Source of the DNA: Pseudomonadota bacterium
GTDB taxonomy: Bacteria > Pseudomonadota > Gammaproteobacteria > Burkholderiales > Burkholderiaceae_C
Reading direction: 5' to 3'
DNA: 64,000 bases
Assembly (NCBI GenBank): GCA_021819435.1
Contig: JAKARB010000005.1
Coordinates: 62,001 to 126,000, forward strand
The position numbers and the translations under genes are program-made. Positions within the stretch are counted from its first letter, which is position 1, and each line of letters begins with the position of its first letter. Below are positions 63,062 to 64,000 of the stretch, in pieces. Under the pieces are notes generated by a model, which searched no databases, had not been told where the DNA came from, and worked only from the letters and a program-made list of their open reading frames with translations.

Positions 63062-63091
63062 AAAAAAGAAGCGCCCCAGGTGGGGCGCTTC
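63062..63091 (-). terminator. Intrinsic terminator after dnaJ
   Basis: Read on the minus strand, GAAGCGCCCC pairs perfectly with GGGGCGCTTC (10 bp) around a 4-nt loop and is followed by six Ts. It lies 48 bp after the dnaJ stop and 122 bp before the receiver-TPR start, so the signalling operon has its own promoter. Confidence 0.9.
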
Positions 63092-63138
63092 GATTCGGTG
63101 CTGCATCAGCCGGGCGGGGCCGATGGGCTGGTCCGGGT

Positions 63139-64000
63139 TCACTTGAAGATGTTCTTCACCCGATCCGTCCAGCTTTTTGAGTTGGGTGAATGCTTTTCGC
63201 CACCCTTCCTGAACGATTCGTCGAGTTCCTTGAGCAGCTTGCGCTGATGTTCGGTGAGCTTGACGGGCGTTTCCACGTTGATGTGGCAGTACAGGTCGCC
63301 CGGGTAGCTGGAGCGGATGCCCTTGATGCCCTTGCCGCGCAGGCGGAAGGTCTTGCCGTGCTGGGTGCCTTCGGGGATGTCGATCTCGGCCTTGCCGCCC
63401 AGCGTCGGCACCTCGATGCTGCCGCCCAGCGCCGCCGTGGTCAGCGGCACGGGCACGGAGCAGTGCAGGTCGTCGCCGTCGCGCTCGAAGATGTCATGCG
63501 GCTTGATGCGGATCTCGATGTAGAGGTCGCCAGCGGGGCCGCCATTGGTGCCCGGCTCGCCATTGCCGGCCGAGCGGATGCGCATGCCTTCGTTGATGCC
63601 CGCCGGGATCTTGACTTCCAGCGTCTTGGTCTTCTTGACCTTGCCCTGACCATGGCAGGTGGTGCAGGGCTCGGGGATGACCTTGCCGGTGCCATGGCAG
63701 TGGGGGCAGCTCTGCTGCACGCTGAAGAAGCCCTGGCGCATGTGCACCGTGCCCGAGCCGTTGCAGGTCGGGCAGGTCTTGGCGCTGGTGCCAGGCTTGG
63801 CGCCGGTGCCATTGCAGACGCCGCATTCGTCCCAGGCAGGGATGCGGATCTGCGTGTCCTTGCCGGCGGCGGCCTCTTCGAGCGTGATCTCCATCGCGTA
63901 CGACAAGTCGCTGCCTCGGTAGACCTGCGGACCACCACCGCGACGGCCCCCGCCGCCCTGGCCGAAGATGTCGCCGAAGATGTCGCCAAAGGCATCGGCG
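63139..64000 (-). CDS. dnaJ: Chaperone DnaJ, C-terminal part (N-terminus outside window)
   Basis: DnaJ stimulates the DnaK ATPase and delivers substrates. The visible 286 codons contain the end of the Gly/Phe region ([22 protein letters not shown]). The four CxxCxGxG zinc motifs follow, from CGVCNGTG to CTTCHGQG, then the C-terminal substrate-binding domains ending in [27 protein letters not shown]. The J domain is outside the window. A strong terminator follows on the minus strand. Confidence 0.97.
   Translation of the reverse strand, partial: ADAFGDIFGDIFGQGGGGRRGGGPQVYRGSDLSYAMEITLEEAAAGKDTQIRIPAWDECGVCNGTGAKPGTSAKTCPTCNGSGTVHMRQGFFSVQQSCPHCHGTGKVIPEPCTTCHGQGKVKKTKTLEVKIPAGINEGMRIRSAGNGEPGTNGGPAGDLYIEIRIKPHDIFERDGDDLHCSVPVPLTTAALGGSIEVPTLGGKAEIDIPEGTQHGKTFRLRGKGIKGIRSSYPGDLYCHINVETPVKLTEHQRKLLKELDESFRKGGEKHSPNSKSWTDRVKNIFK

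Overview
The window is about 66% G+C and densely packed with ordinary chromosomal genes. Their families and order point to a beta-proteobacterium of the order Burkholderiales, probably near the Leptothrix/Rubrivivax/Aquabacterium group. The evidence is the pyrG-kdsA-eno-ftsB order, the dapC-dapD-pilU-dapE-prmB order, the smc-zipA-ligA order and the dnaX-ybaB-recR order. This placement is inference; there is no rRNA in the window. I see no tRNA, rRNA, CRISPR array, insertion sequence or prophage.

Layout. 1-7000: tail of a short-chain dehydrogenase, then trmJ-cysE-DUF72 on the minus strand, suhB and an outer membrane phospholipase A on the plus strand, and an M48 lipoprotein protease. 7089-11404: mutS overlapped by an Anbu proteasome-like protease, and a facing acyltransferase. 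11561-18124: pyrG, kdsA, eno, ftsB, then a nicotinamide riboside salvage pair (pnuC plus a NadR-type kinase) overlapping truC. 18140-18840: an A+T-rich patch with one prepilin-like gene. 19003-22971: a redox neighbourhood (gamma carbonic anhydrase-hslO facing away from an AhpC-type peroxiredoxin, yaaA and a prolyl hydroxylase-like enzyme). 23003-27805: rhlE facing away from dnaX-ybaB-recR. 27836-34929: mltD-gloB, a methyltransferase, rnhA, then moaA-mobA-GNAT and an NlpC/P60 hydrolase. 35089-36087: ohrR and ohr.

36355-43902: an ABC-F ATPase, prmB, dapE, a PilU-type ATPase, dapD and dapC, all on the minus strand. 43942-47795: two paralogous membrane diguanylate cyclases, an orphan CbiM-like membrane protein and queF. 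47907-54752: smc-zipA-ligA. 54785-56542: DUF2237, SPFH and NfeD proteins. 56746-59016: a large PLP-dependent basic amino acid decarboxylase. 59038-62940: a signalling operon of receiver-TPR, small histidine kinase and receiver-TPR. The window ends inside dnaJ.

The most notable signal is inside dnaX. A Shine-Dalgarno-like stretch, a C CCA AAA slippery heptamer, a 6-nt spacer, a 12-bp stem and an immediate -1 stop are arranged as in the E. coli dnaX frameshift site, but the heptamer is different. They predict a gamma-like product of 379 residues. The second is the receiver-TPR/kinase/receiver-TPR operon, in which one receiver keeps all phosphorylation residues and the other has lost them, with Glu in place of the phosphoacceptor Asp. 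Several dyads in intergenic regions (ohr, ahpC/gamma carbonic anhydrase, the decarboxylase, nlpC) look like operators.
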